DNA from: Porodaedalea pini
Lineage: Eukaryota > Basidiomycota > Agaricomycetes > Hymenochaetales > Hymenochaetaceae
Direction of reading: 5' to 3'
Assembly: GCA_002794775.1 (NCBI GenBank)
Contig: NBAY01000023.1
Coordinates: forward strand, 124,001 to 188,000
DNA: 64,000 bases
The notes below the pieces were generated by a model. It searched no databases. It saw nothing but the letters and a program-made list of their open reading frames with translations, and had not been told where the DNA came from. The position numbers and the translations under genes are program-made. Below, in pieces: positions 33,638-46,265 of the stretch. Position 1 is the stretch's first letter. The number at the start of each line of letters is the position of its first letter.

Positions 33638-35066
33638 GCGATATACTTTCTGATCGGACTTAGACTGAACGATGTGGAAATCGTTGCTGCAGCTCATCTA
33701 GTGGGCCACCTCTTTAAAGCCTGGTCCAGTGGTAGGAAGGACGTCTTCCCAGCTCAAGAACTTCGATCTTGCACATCTGTTTGCACTAACAGCGCCAATG
33801 AGTGCATCTGTTGTCCTTTGATGTTCTGACAACACTTAAGATTCTCGGCCTTTGAAGTACCGAAAGAACGCCATGATCGTATCTTTAAATACTTTGAGAC
33901 ACTCCTTCAGCACTTGGACAAGTGCATACTGATGAGATGAGCAGATCACCATGAGGCCTATCAGCCACGGAAAGTGCTTATGACAGTTCCGACGCTAAAC
34001 AGAGTATCTAAATCAAGTGATCAGGGCACAAGAAGCTCCGGCTATGAGGAACAGAAGCGCGATTGAAGCAAGCTCCAAGATTCTGAGCTTATATACTAAA
34101 CGAGAGTCTACCTTTCGTCTAAGTATAAGCTTAGGTGCTTGATACAGTCCAGAGGTTAGCTCCTAGCAAGGCTTATACAGAGGAGACAGAAAGAGCGAGG
34201 AATATCCACCTGAGATTATATAAGTGGACATCCTGGAAGAACAAGCCGACTAGAGAGCTGCCAATGTAAGTGTTGTGCTAGTGACAGATCGAATTCAAAG
34301 TCAATCTTCTTTTGTTCCGTGCATCCAATTCCGAGGAATTTCGTAGTACAATCAGTCGAGTCGGGCTGTTTTGGTGGCTCCAGAGAGTTGGATCGCTGAG
34401 GACATCTTCGATCATTATGGAAGATTCACAAGGCAGAAAAAACTTTTAAAGTTCAAGTTGCTTGGAACCGCGCACGTGATCTTGACGGCGTCATTTCACC
34501 TACAGCTTGCGCTGGTGCTGAAAACCCAGCCAGGTCTGAAAATTCCATCTTTTAAATTTCGTGTTCTAATCATTACACAACACTTTCCAATTTGGAGATT
34601 ATAATGCAGAACAAACACTGAATATCTTCTCTGCACCTCTCACAGCAAACGCCAAACCAGTCTTGTCAACGCAAAAACAGCAGATGACTCAATAATCTGC
34701 GGTAGGGCACTCTGACGGAATTTGCGTCTAATTCCATTTACTACACATCGTACGGATCGCCATACGGTACCAGCGTCGTGTACTGGAATATAAAACGAAT
34801 ACAATACATACTGCAGCTGAGTTCAAGGTATTTGTCTGAGAGCTAGGTAGAGTTTGTAGTCGATGCTACCTACAGTCTCAGCAGATTCAGTATCCTTATT
34901 CAAATCATATCTAATCAGATGAGAGGCGCACCTGTGCAAAATGTACCGATTCAAGCTGTACAGTCGAGTGTGCGCAGTCATGGTTGCTTCTGATACGAAA
35001 CAAGAGGCAATTGCAGCATATACTATGCAGCACAACTTGGGGTCTGCCAAAGCGTTTAGGAGTCTG
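33638..35066. other. Spacer between DUF6533 copies 1 and 2
   Basis: About 1.4 kb. The right part (34820-35066) carries the remains of the last exon of copy 2, beyond its stop. In the remainder I see no gene. Confidence 0.45.
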
Positions 35067-36605
35067 TTAACAGGGGGCATAATATATGGTTCTCGAGACG
35101 CACATAAGCAGGAGACTGCAGATTGCAGGCGGAGCGAGAGTGAGGAAGACAATGTTTGCAATTGTGGCACCTAGAATATGATTATGTCCCAACTCAGCGT
35201 CTTCAGTTAGCAAAGCAGCAGTGAGAACTCACAGAGTATTACAACGAAGTAAATAACGCCTATTGGTAAATTTGACGTTAGCACCGGATCTATAAGACGT
35301 TCAATGAGTGAATAATGATACACCGACCATCTGCTATGATTCGTTTCATCATCATCGAAGTTGGCATCTGAACTGATCGCTGAATTCAAAAATTATCCTT
35401 GAGAGAAGACTTTAAATCAACATACTAGCTTTTGCTACCAAGGCGAGGAGCGCAACTGAGAATCATAGAGAGGCGGGCTTGCATAAGTAGCATTATCATG
35501 ACCATAATATTGAAGAATGAGGACTCACAGGTTTCCGAGATAGCAAGGATGATCATTGAAAGCCTACCAATGTGCCCTTGCACATTTATAATGCATCCGG
35601 TGGGAAAAAGATGGAGGTCTACGACTGCTGTGCGCAGTAAAACAATAATCAGGCATTTGCGTTTGGAGATATAATCCCAGAGCGCAAACGACGTACCATC
35701 TGCTGATTCCAAGAAACGGAATGAAAAGTAAGCCGCGACGATTCCGTAGGACTATAATGAGAGTTAGTTTGGAGACTTCAGCGAGCATCTTCGTCAAAGA
35801 GGTCGTGAAGACGAACCAAATAAATTATTCCAAGTAGAAACAGCGTCGACCGCTTGCACCCCCAAACAGCATATGCCCGAGCGTACAGAATGACTGGCCC
35901 GGTTATATATTGAGTTCTGTTCAAAGAATATTCATCTGAGCTCACATTCTGCAACCATATACTCGAGCCAATTGGCGCCTGTGTATTCAGAATAATATTG
36001 AGTGAGCCATAGACATGTAGTCCAAAGACAAGATATTACCCCCCAACGCCCGAAAGACTAGACCACATTTCTAGACAAAGACTTGGAATCAGATAGAATC
36101 GTGTTCAGATGCTGCTTGCCTACCTGAGGGTAGTCGGCGGCTCCGATCAAGAGGAATACTGTATAAAAGAGGCTCGAAATTTAGTTCAGGATATAACAAG
36201 GCGAAGAACTCATAACACATGCCATAAAGATTACCAACTGTTCCTACAAATGGCACGTATCGATTCAACAAGAAGGCGACTTTAACTACGGAGAACTGAG
36301 ATGGCCAAACAAGATCCTTCTCTGCGCTAAATGTCAACAGATAATCGTACACCTAGGTTCAAAGCATATTCTCAGCATGTCTATTGGACTAGATGGAGTA
36401 GAATTTACTAGGATAGCGAGTGTTGCGACTGTAAAGTATACACAGGGTCAGGAGTGAGGATCGAGTACTGGAATAGACAGCAGACCTATTGCCACCTGTG
36501 GGGCAATTAAATAAAAAACGTGACATGAAAGGAATTGTCACCAACTCTGGCTACGTATACGTCGGAAGCTAAGGAAGAGAAATCGTCTTGGTTGAGTGAC
36601 GCCAT
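35067..36605 (-). pseudogene. DUF6533-type membrane protein, copy 2, probably truncated
   Basis: Paralogue of copy 1 with the same exon order: ATG 36605-36603 (MASLNQDDFSSLASDVYVAR), VYDYLLTFSAEKDLVWPSQF, FLLNRYVPFVGTVGNLY, KCGLVFRALG, VILYARAYAVWG, YFSFRFLESADG, FPTGCIINVQG, GIIYFVVILC and ATIANIVFLTLAPPAIC. In the last exon a TAA (35069-35067) stops the frame. Codons matching the C-terminus of copy 1 (VVLHSICC, then LLFRIR) continue behind the stop, so the end was lost by mutation. The two copies lie about 2.97 kb apart in direct orientation, a tandem duplication. It may still give a shortened protein. Confidence 0.6.
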
Positions 36606-37149
36606 ACGCCGTGCTTTCTGAGAGGACTGGTATGTTGGAATGATCACCGCAGCTCGCTCGGAGAGCCGCCCCCTTAAGTACTATTTCAGTGGTAGGAACA
36701 ACGTTTTCCCAGTTCAAAATCTTCGATCGAGCAGCCATCCTTGCACGATTTGATGTCCTGCCAACATTTGGATTCTTGATTTCTGTATCACCGCACCAGC
36801 GCCATAAAGATCTCTGGAACCACTTTGAAAACTCATAAAGCACCTTTACGGACACGTACTTTAGATACTAATAGACATGAGGCTTCCTGTCGGGCACAGA
36901 AAGTGTTCATGACGGCTCCGAGACTGTAGCTAGGCATCCGAATCAAACGGTCGGAGAGCAGGAAGCAAGGCATCTGATTGAGATCTGCGCCTAGCAGGAA
37001 TGGAACGATGAAGCAGGACTCTGAGCTTCATGCTTTAGATGAGTACGTCTCTCGCGCATTTCTTAACTTATGGCATTTTATACATACCTGCAGGGGCACC
37101 CTAGTACGACCCTCACACCAAAGCTAGTGACAATGAGAGCTCGCATCCG

Positions 37150-37583
37150 TGTGGCTAGAGTCAAATTGATTATTGAATCAGTCTCGTTTCGCCGAGTGTT
37201 CCTGTATCAAATGATTGTCTGATGGGTTGTTCAGATAAAACAAAGCTGGGATAGTACGTATGCCAAAAAAAGGCATATACCGATTCAGTAAGGAGATCTT
37301 CATAACTGAACACTGGGACGCCCAGACGAGTTCTTTCTCCGCCCCAAGCGTCAGGAAATAACCGTATACCTGCATATGACAGCATTTTCTGAGCATTTAC
37401 ACTTGCTTTCGAACGTGATAAAACTTACCAAAACAACGAGGATCGTAAAAGTAGGTTCTCACCTGAATCAGAGATACAATAATTAATATTATCTTTCAAG
37501 TGGAGACGAGAAGGGAACTCTCGGTTACTCATTCTAGCTGCGTATACAAGGGGAGAAATATCTTCTTGGTCGGACAATGCCAT
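37150..37583 (-). pseudogene. DUF6533-type relic, copy 3 (5' part only)
   Basis: Only the first exons remain: an ATG at 37583-37581 (MALSDQEDISPLVYAAR) and the DUF6533 block VYGYFLTLGAEKELVWASQ, then KISLLNRYMPFFGI. Downstream on the minus strand the homology ends near 37230, and no later helix is found. It is the third and most decayed member of the array. Confidence 0.65.
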
Positions 37584-38483
37584 AGATGGAGCTTTCTGTG
37601 AGGAATAAAATGATCAGGATGGCTGCCACAAATCATTTACAGAACCATGCTTTAAAAGCTTCCTTTATGGTGAAAAGTCCATTACCCTGGATCGTAATCC
37701 GTGCCAGAATCATTGTTAGCAACGTCGCGTTTGGGTAGGCAACAATAGCGGTTCGATGTTCCGATTGAAACGGCATGGCTCATCGGATTCTAAGTTGCCA
37801 AGTTACTGAGATGTGAACTTTACGAATCGCCGCGAGAACCTCACCGGCGCCGCCTCACATCTATTTTGGGAGGATCTCTACGTAGACCATACAGGGGGTC
37901 GACCATTATGCCACGGAATTGTTCATCTCCGTGACGTTATCCGGATGCATCAATCAATGCAGCTTGTGAACAAGACGTAGGTTTGTTGATCGAGATGTAG
38001 TAGGCCTGGGAAGAACAGGAAGGTGAGATACACGTCTCGCCTTACAACTTATGATACAGCCCGAGATCCTAATCCTAGTGCGACCAGGACACTGAAAGCA
38101 TCAACGTCGAGGCTCGCATCCGTGCCCACTGTCATCGGTCTTCTTGAAGGATGCTAGAGTCTGTGTAAATCTTGTGATAGATCTGGAGTGAGTACCGATT
38201 CGTTCAACGTTCCATGTCTCGACGCTTCGACTTATCAACCGTCCAGAAAGAAAAAGCTGAGACTGAGAATCTGAGATAAAATCATAACAGTACAACAGAA
38301 TTACAACAGTCTCCCGTGGGCTCTACACGTGACTTAGAACCCGGCCATCAGCCGATGGGGCTCGGTTCATGAGGCGAATAGCCGCCACTACCGGAACACC
38401 AAGGCCGAAGGGCAAATGCGCAGCTGTTTGGCAGCGACGCAGCGCACATCACTTGTACATTGAGACTGACGAGGTTGAACATA
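37584..38483. other. Intergenic between DUF6533 relic and Pil1
   Basis: No recognisable gene on either strand. The right part should hold the Pil1 promoter; the Pil1 leader is not resolvable by eye. Confidence 0.4.
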
Positions 38484-41314
38484 ATGTTCAGATCCGCAGC
38501 GACAAAGATCGCGCACAACTCAACGCTGCCTGCTCTTGCGGGTAACAAGGATCTCAGGCCGCTTCAGGAGCTCATCACGTCCGAGAAGGCCGTTCTTCAG
38601 TCGTACGTCGTTTGCAGTCTTTCTGACGGGTACAGCTAAAATGCCGTAGGCTACAGCGACTCAGCGCTGACTTGATGAAGTCCAGCGATTGTTTACGCCA
38701 CTGGGGTGCTGGGGAGGGTGACGATCTCCAGGACATACTTGCTACATCCACGACACTCATCGGATATGTGTCTTCCGCGCTATCGCAGCTGGCGACTCAC
38801 GAGGTGTCAATACGAGAGCATATGAAAGCCGTGCGGACACGAGAGGAGAACTTGGACGAGCTTCGTCGGCGTAGGAAGACCGTTTCTGCGAAGGCAGATA
38901 CAGCAGAGAAGAGGCTCAGCAAGATGAACCCGGAGGTGTGTACTTCATGAACTAATTGAAACCTACATTTGTTAACGCCGTATCCGTAGCATAAAAGTCT
39001 TCAGCAACAGACTGAACTTCTCAACAATCTTCGCGAACAAATAAGGAGTTTGGACTGGGAAATCTTGTCAGAAGAGGCAAAGTGAGTACTGCCTTCCGCG
39101 CAACGGTATATATACTAACTCTTCGGGTAGACTTGGAGACTTCAAGCGATCTTCGACAAAGAATTGGATGACGCTGAAGTTTGGAGGGCTTCTAGAATGT
39201 GCGGAGAAGGCTACTGTCGTTGCAGAAATGGGCAAACTGATCATCGAGGTATTGTTTCCTATTAACTGCGCAGTCATCTCTGCTTACGCCATCAGCAGGA
39301 AATTCCGCTTGATACTACACAGCCAGGTCAAACCAGAAGCTTCTATACTGGATATGAAAAGACAGAGAAGCTTTTTGCTGAAGCTCAGCGTTGTGTCTCC
39401 GAGATTGTCTTCGATCCTCAGCCCGTCTCACCTTCGACTGCAACCAAATCCCCAGCTCCCGATGGAAACAGGAATAGCATTGATGGTCTTCCTAGCGGTG
39501 GAAATCTCGATTCGTCTGCTTTTCTCCAAGATACGGGCGTGACCAGTAGCTCTGGGTTTCGGTCTGGACCAGGTGCAGATGAATTTGGTGGACTGGGAGA
39601 TCGCCGGGCCTCACAAGGGTATGGGACGATGCCTGTACCTTCATCAGGCGGACCCATGCGGATTGGCGATGACGGCTCTCGACTTGCATCAACCATCGGC
39701 GAAAGTAGCTCTAGTAACCTCGGTAGCTCCTTTACCTCGCCAAGCTCGCCGCCTACTTCGCGTTTCGGTGGTGGCAGTGGTGGCCAGTTCTCCACCTTCC
39801 CTTCTCGCAAAGCAAGCCTTCCTAACACCGGTCTTGGGTCACCACCGCCGCAGACGAGTCAAAGTTTGAGCCTACAGCCACTGGATGAAGGCACCGGTTC
39901 GACATCGAGCTTTGCAGCGGAGGTCGCAGATGCTCTCGCTTATGCAGAGAAAGATGGACAGCCACAACCGATGCAGGGAAAAACCAGTCTGGATGGACCC
40001 GCACCATCATATGAACCTCATGTGTGGAATGCGCCCGCCACGTCTAGTGGATTGCCGAGGGGAGCCGCTCCGCCTGCGGTGGAGCGTAATCCTTGGGACA
40101 GTATCCCACCTGCACCCCCGGCGCCTTCCCATCATTCCGCTCACCCAAGCGTGACTGGCTCATCGCCTCTACCCCAACCCCCTTTATCGCGGCATGTGCG
40201 AGAAGGCGAAAACACGGAGGACGGCGAGGGAAGCCAGCTTCCGTATGCAAGCCCACCACCAGCGGAGCCCCAACTCCCGCACATAACTGGCGAACATCCG
40301 GGCCGACACGTCCACTTTGGTGGTGGTGAGCCAGAGTCTGAAGCAAACGGGCATGGTCAAGCGATGGGCATCCCACCGATTCACGAGCGTATTCCGTCAC
40401 CTCCACCATTTAACGATGTAGAAGCAAGTAACGCAGCAGCTGCGCGTGAGGTTGCTCGGGAGATGGACATGCTGTCCTTCAACCCTCCGCCAGGCCCTCC
40501 ACCAGGGCATACGGGGAATCGCACGCCTTCCCCACTTCTGCCTCCCGCACCACCCTTTGCGCAGCAGCGAGTGAGCCCGACGCCGGACTACGGCGGGACT
40601 CTGTCGCCACGCTCGGAGGGCATGTTCAGTAGCTCAAAAACTGACCTCCGCGGCCCGCCTTTAACATCAAACATCGAGATGCCGGGTCCGCAGGCGACAA
40701 GTAATGCACCCCCTTCCCCGAGTACGACCCATCAGACCCGACCGTCGATGTCGATCAACGTGCATTCGCCCTCACCGTCCTACTCTTTCAACTCGACAAC
40801 CACGTCCACGTACGGCACGCCACCCGAAATGCCTGCTATTCAACCGCTGCGCACAGGCTCTCCGGCCTCGCCCGCCGTGCTTGCACCTGGCGCACGTACA
40901 ATTTCCGCAGCAGCGTTCAAGAGGCCAGGGATTCGAACTCCGAGCGGCGGGCAGTCCTCCGATGCGCGTCCCCTGCCGGACGTAACACCGCTCTCACTGC
41001 GCAAGAAGAGCGCAAGTGGACCTGGCCTCCCTGGTTCACCATACGCAGGTTCACGCGAAGCCTTGCCAAATTCGCCCCAGGGACAAGGTCAGGAGAGCCA
41101 GGGAATGCAGCAGGAGCCGCGGACGCGTCAATCGAACGATTCTCTAGGTGCACCGCCTCCGGATTACGACAACTCATATAACCTTATATCGTCCTATGGC
41201 GATTCTGCTGGGAACGCGACACAGGAGGTGGATACGAATGGTGAAGGTGCTAGCTCTCCCGGCTACGGACGTGGAAAGTTTGCGACAAACTTGGACGGGG
41301 AAGGCCCTCGGTGA
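38484..41314 (+). CDS. PIL1: Eisosome core protein Pil1/Lsp1 with a very long C-terminal extension
   Basis: Five exons, 38484-38602, 38650-38935, 38990-39081, 39131-39248 and 39299-41314, give 876 aa. The first 275 or so residues are the Pil1 BAR domain, which forms banana-shaped dimers that bind PI(4,5)P2 and shape furrows of the fungal plasma membrane: MFRSAATKIAHNSTLPAL, GNKDLRPLQELITSEKAVL, IREHMKAVRTREENLDELRR, AEKRLSKMNPEHKSL, LKFGGLLECAEKATVV and IPLDTTQPGQTRSFYTGYEK. The 600-residue remainder is a single exon rich in Pro, Ser and Gly and probably disordered. Yeast Pil1 has about 340 residues, so this tail is unusual. It holds many Ser/Pro sites. The start fits the family exactly. Confidence 0.93.
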
Positions 41315-41655
41315 TATAAGATAGCACTATCGTAAATATGGATGCTTACGAGTGAGCGAACTCCAGTCCTACTATGTTCCATTGTAAAATTAGCTTCTGT
41401 AATCTGCCGAAATGAGCTTCCATAGGTGCAGCATTATCTATTATATTAATTCCCTTGTTCCCAACAATTCCGGTATGTAACATTGTAAGGTCTGCGATCG
41501 CTATGAATATTAACGAGAAACACGCTGATGGCATGCATATGATGGTCTTAGAGCAATCTTCACGAGGAAGAAAGAATAAAACGCCAGTGTTCTGATAGCA
41601 AGTCGATAACTGAAAGAAAGCACCAATAGTGAGCTGGACCTTTAAGCCATTTCAT

Positions 41656-43052
41656 TCACCACTGAATAGATTCCTTTGGCTCCGCGTCCAGACAGATATC
41701 CAACGTCCAATCAGCCACCATCTTCGCCCAGCGATACATCTTGATCCCCAAAATGCCCTTCCGCCGCACTATCTCCTCCACCCGCGCATACGCAGCAGGA
41801 TCCGTACTCCGCGTGATGTAGCCAGTGAACGAGCGTCGTCGGTCATACACCATAATTCCATAGCATCTCCCGGCAACAGGGACTTGGATCTTTACGATGA
41901 ACGGCGTCGTGCCATGCACATTCGGCGGCGGGACGCCGTCCAACTTCAATGGGACCTGCTTCATGATCTCCCTAGGCATTGAGTGCTTGTTGATGATGAA
42001 TGCGTTAAGCGATTCACCCGAATCGCTGGTAGGCAGGGAAAAGCGGACTTTCTGCCACGTCCCGCTTGATAGAGGCTTGCAGAGTTTCTTGTGCTCTTTC
42101 CAGTCCGCCGCTTGGCACTCTAGTATTCAATCATCGGTAGTGAGCAGTGTCCGCCATTATCACACAATGAGGAAATGGGGTACCTTTGCCACAGTACGCT
42201 ACGGACTGGCAAGGCGAGCACCTGCTGACAGCTGGCACACCGCACAGGACGCAGCCCGACTTGGTCAATGTACCAATATTCTCCATGCTCAACGAAAGCA
42301 ATGGCAAAATGAACGACCTAGTGTACATCCTTTCAGAGTAGTGACGTTGAGGTTTAAATGAGGGTGCAACGCGTTTGCTGTTTTGCTCGAGGATTTTAAT
42401 TAGTAGTTTTTGTTCCAGGACCGTTGCTGTAATCTTTGGAAGGGCCTCAGCTTGGATGAGAAAGTCACGAGCACGACGAAGACCAGAGCCAGGGCCATGT
42501 TCATATAAAACAGAGAGGAGTGGAGTGTCATCATTGAGCACATGGTCACCAAGTAGCTAAAAATTAACAGAATTACAGTGGGCCATGATGAACACAAGGA
42601 ACTCCACTCACTCGAATAGTGATACTATGACTTTGTTCCTTGTCCTCCAGCAAAAAAATGCTCCTCCTGTCCGGGCTCATATAATTCAGCACAATACTCA
42701 TCAGAGATTGGCGAACATCAGAGAAGGCATCGATGTACAACGGTACGTTTGGGTTGCCCATTATCTGCTCTCGAAACCAGTGTTGCGCGCATTCCTCCAT
42801 ACTGGATTGGCGAAATACATCCAGAAGTGGTCTTCTGGGAGATGTACTTGAGCCGCTAGCTACTGTCCATACTTCCAGACTGTTTGGATTGATTCGCTTC
42901 GAAACGAGGTGAGGCACTCGTTGCGCCAGGTCAATAGCCTTTGTGAGCTTTTCGACAACAGTATCTGACGTGAGTTTAGTATCGAGCGTGTAGTGAATGC
43001 CCATGAAGTCCAAAAGACGTAATGCTTCTTCCCTAGAAATATCAGAAGTCAT
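41656..43052 (-). CDS. MYND-type zinc-finger protein
   Basis: Three exons on the minus strand, 43052-42612, 42556-42184 and 42119-41656, give 425 aa. The N-terminus reads MTSDISREEALRLLDFMGIH. The MYND finger is formed across the second intron: CVLCGVPAVSRCSPC, AYCGK, then ECQAADWKEHKKLC, the C-x2-C, C-x2-C, C-x3-C, H-x3-C pattern. MYND fingers bind proline-rich peptides of partner proteins. The remaining C-terminal part (MKQVPLKLDGVPPPNVHG onward) has no known fold that I recognise. Such single-MYND proteins are abundant in mushrooms with no assigned role. It is divergent from the epoxide hydrolase gene with 368 bases between the start codons. A decayed paralogue lies at 45805-46150. Confidence 0.82.
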
Positions 43053-43420
43053 GCTTGCCTTGATGACTTTGAGATGTTGTGGGAAGACGTTCAACAAGCA
43101 TTAAATAAAACACAGAACAACGTCTATACCCGTAGATCACGTGCTACCTTGACGCGTCCGCAATTTCGGATCACGAGCGCGTTTTCCAAGATTGACTGGT
43201 CAACGCTGACTACTGTGTCGCTATGCATATGTACATCTCGCAGCCGTGCGGCTTCCAGTCACACGACATCGCATCAAGCCTTGCAGCTCTATATGAGGAC
43301 AAACTCCCATCATCTACAAAGGCAAGCGCTCCAGGTTGGTTATCTCTATCATCCAAGTGCGACGCTGAAGGCCAATTTATACCCGTTTGGTTCAGCATTT
43401 CACTACATTCAATTAACATC

Positions 43421-45020
43421 ATGGTTTTCGGCGTCCCTAAGCGCATCGAGGTCAAGTACGATGACGTGGCCGTGAAGAACATGCTAGCTCTGCTCAATGC
43501 TGCGCCGTTCCCCGACAAAGCACCAATTGATGCAGATACACCTTGGAAGCTCGGGATGGACTATGACTATCTAAAGAAGCTGAAGAGCACATTCCAGACC
43601 GAGTGGAGCTGGGAGTTACTCGAAAAGAAGATCGCGAAATTCGACAACTACCTGGTCCATTACGAACATGAGGGAGATGCTTTGGATCTGCACTTTATTC
43701 ATGTGAAAAGTCCTCGGAGTGACGCAATTCCTCTTATTCTCCTCCATGGCTGGCCTGGTATGTCTCACAATTTATTCCTACTTCCGTGATTAAAGGTCAC
43801 TCGATATGAGGCACTTTCTTCGACTTCCATAAGGTCATCGAGCTGCTGGCCAACCCTGCGAGTGCTGATTTACCAGCGTAAGTCGCAGCTTTGCAACACG
43901 ATGGGACCAGATTTACTTCTTGACCGTTAGATTTCACGTGGTAGTGCCTTCTTTGCCTGGCTACTTTCTGTCCACGCTACCGAGGCGCGATGGATGGAGC
44001 CTCGCTGATAATGCACGGGTCTTCGACGGACTGATGACTTCGGCTCTTGGCTATGCGAAGTATGCAGGTCAGGGTGGCGATTGGGTGAGATTGCAAATTA
44101 ATCTGGCGAGTCAAGCCACTCAACCACTTCCTGTTATTCAGGGTTCATTCATACTACGCATCATGGGCAGCACGTTCCCCGATTCTCTTTCCCTCATGCA
44201 CTTTAACATGTTCTCTGTACCGTCTGCGCCTGATTCGGACCCCTCGTCCCACTCGGAACTTGAGAAGCTCTTGCTAAAGCGACGAAGTGAAATGCGTGCG
44301 ACTGGATTTGGCTATTTTGCACTTCAGAGTACTAAGGTGCGTTCGTGCTCAAAGCGCAAGCCAGTGGCATAACTCGAGCTAAGAGCTAATTCTGCTCCTC
44401 AGCCATTCACTATCGGTTTGGCGATTGCTTCCTCCCCTCTCGCTGTCTTGGCGTATATCGGCGAGAAGATCTACACTTGGTCGGACCCACAGCTCCTCGA
44501 CCCGCAGGATATCTTGGACACCGTTGCTCTCTATTATCTGAGCGGATCCTTCGCGACTTCTGTAGTGATCTATAACCAGGTTCGATCGCACGCCTCTCAC
44601 AATCGCTTGAGATTATAATCACCTTTTTCTTCCCTCGCGATCTAGAGCAACAAGGAGCTCCCTGCTATCACCGCACCAGTTACAGAGGGCAAGTTCCTGC
44701 TGAAGAATAAGTTCGGGTTCTCCGCCTTTGTGAGAAACTTAATTGAATTTCTGCGCTCCCTGGAGCTGAACTGTCTGAACTGATCCAGCCATATGAGCTC
44801 GGTGGTGTTCCCAAAGTGGATATTGCAGCGTATGGACCTTTAGTGTACCACAAAGGTAAGCCATATGTAACTGACATATATGGGCCCTACCTTTCTCACT
44901 GACTTCTTGTTTGGCTCCCTAGAGCATTCCAGTGGCGGGCACTTCCCTGCTCTCGATAGCCCCAAGGAGTTTGTCGGCGATTTACGCGAGTTCTTTGGAA
45001 AGCACTGGAGTCGCACGTAA
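43421..45020 (+). CDS. Epoxide hydrolase, alpha/beta-hydrolase fold
   Basis: Eight exons, 43421-43757, 43811-43877, 43931-44084, 44142-44336, 44403-44579, 44646-44729, 44789-44855 and 44923-45020, give 392 aa. These enzymes open epoxides to diols through an ester with an active-site Asp. The N-terminal EHN domain has LDLHFIHVKSPRSDAIPLIL. HGWPG (about 109-113) is the oxyanion-hole loop, GGDWGSF carries the nucleophile (Asp about 185), and SGGHFPALD carries the catalytic His (about 367). VVVPSLPGYFLSTLP is typical of the microsomal-like fungal group. No stop or frame change breaks it. An upstream in-frame ATG exists at 43223, but the family starts close to MVFGVPKRIEVKYDD. The likely role is detoxification or secondary metabolism. 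Confidence 0.92.
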
Positions 45021-45804
45021 GTGAGCAAGTTAACAAGTCTGTTTGAGAACATGTCAGAAAAAAAAATTGTTTCCGACTCCAAATGTTGGTGTTTGTACGA
45101 AATAGGGATGTACATCGAGTGCCGTTTGCCGTTCACCGCGCAACGCTGTAATCAAATTGTTTATGCTCGTGCATTAAGTTCAATATTGGTACTGTCATTG
45201 ACATTAAAGCCTATAGATACAAATCAAGGGCCTTGCGAGACGGATCGGTGGATGCAGCAGAGCAGAGAACAGATGCTATTTAGCGAATGGAACATGGAGC
45301 GAGGCAAGGACGAAAATTTGAGAGTAACAGAAAAAAGCCTACGTAGCTAGGCTTCAAGATCTGCTCATTCCGCCACGATCTTCTTAATCTCGAGCTGACA
45401 GCGTACACGCGATACCTGAGCGAGGGCGCGCGTCCCCCTGAAACTCATACTGCCCTCGCCTCATTGATGAATTGAGCGCAATCATCAACATACAAAATCA
45501 GTAACTGATTTGTCTGTCAGTATTAACAGACGCAGAAATACATACATAGGGAATCTCAGGTGCCACAGACTTCTCGAGCATCTCCTTGTTCAAGGTTTTC
45601 AGCACTTAGGCAAAAGCAGTATAGTCTAGACCTGAATGGCGCAGGCAGTGGATCCTTCGTCGGCATATTCAACAAAATGAACAATATTTGAGATACCAAA
45701 GCAGCATCCTATCGAGGCGTGCCATCTTCTCGAGATTCTCCTAAGTACAACTTCAGTCGGTAGCCCGTCATCTGCCCTCAAAACCCGCCTTGCGCGCATG
45801 CCCT
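45021..45804. other. Intergenic
   Basis: Downstream region of the epoxide hydrolase gene. No recognised gene. Some of it probably derives from the decayed MYND paralogue whose better-preserved part begins at 45805. Confidence 0.4.
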
Positions 45805-46150
45805 CTAAACTATGTTATGGAGCGCTTCCAGATATGGCTTTCCAAGAGCTAAATTTGAGTTGTTTCTTATTGATAAAATCCACAAACTCAAGCTATTAGG
45901 ATTGGCGAGCTTAAGGACGAGGTGACTCCTTGCGTCAGGTCGAGCGCCTTCATGAGCTTTTTGGCAAATGTTCGGCGTGAGCCCAAGTTCGCGCATAGTG
46001 TATGCCCATGAAGCCTAAAACACTTAATGCCTCAGCTCTTGATATATCCGGATCCAACTCTACCTCAGCGGCTTTGCAATGAGATGATGAAGTGAGGAGT
46101 TTCAAAAGTAAAAGCAACAAACAAAGTTCAACAACACGTCCCTGCATCAC
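45805..46150 (-). pseudogene. Relic of the MYND gene's N-terminal region
   Basis: Minus-strand frames contain LDPDISRAEALSVLGFMGIH, close to SDISREEALRLLDFMGIH of the MYND protein, and further on HLVLKLANPNSLSLW, close to HLVSKRINPNSLEVW. The pieces lie in two different frames, and no zinc finger follows. It is a fragment of a tandem duplicate, now separated from the parent by the epoxide hydrolase gene. Confidence 0.65.
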
Positions 46151-46265
46151 GTGCCATTTTCTTTATAATTCCTGCTATCTACTACAGAGCAGATCCAACC
46201 GCTAGAGGAAAGGAAAGGGACTTAATTGAAACAGAAGAATTGCCCATGTCAAGGCATGATAAGGA

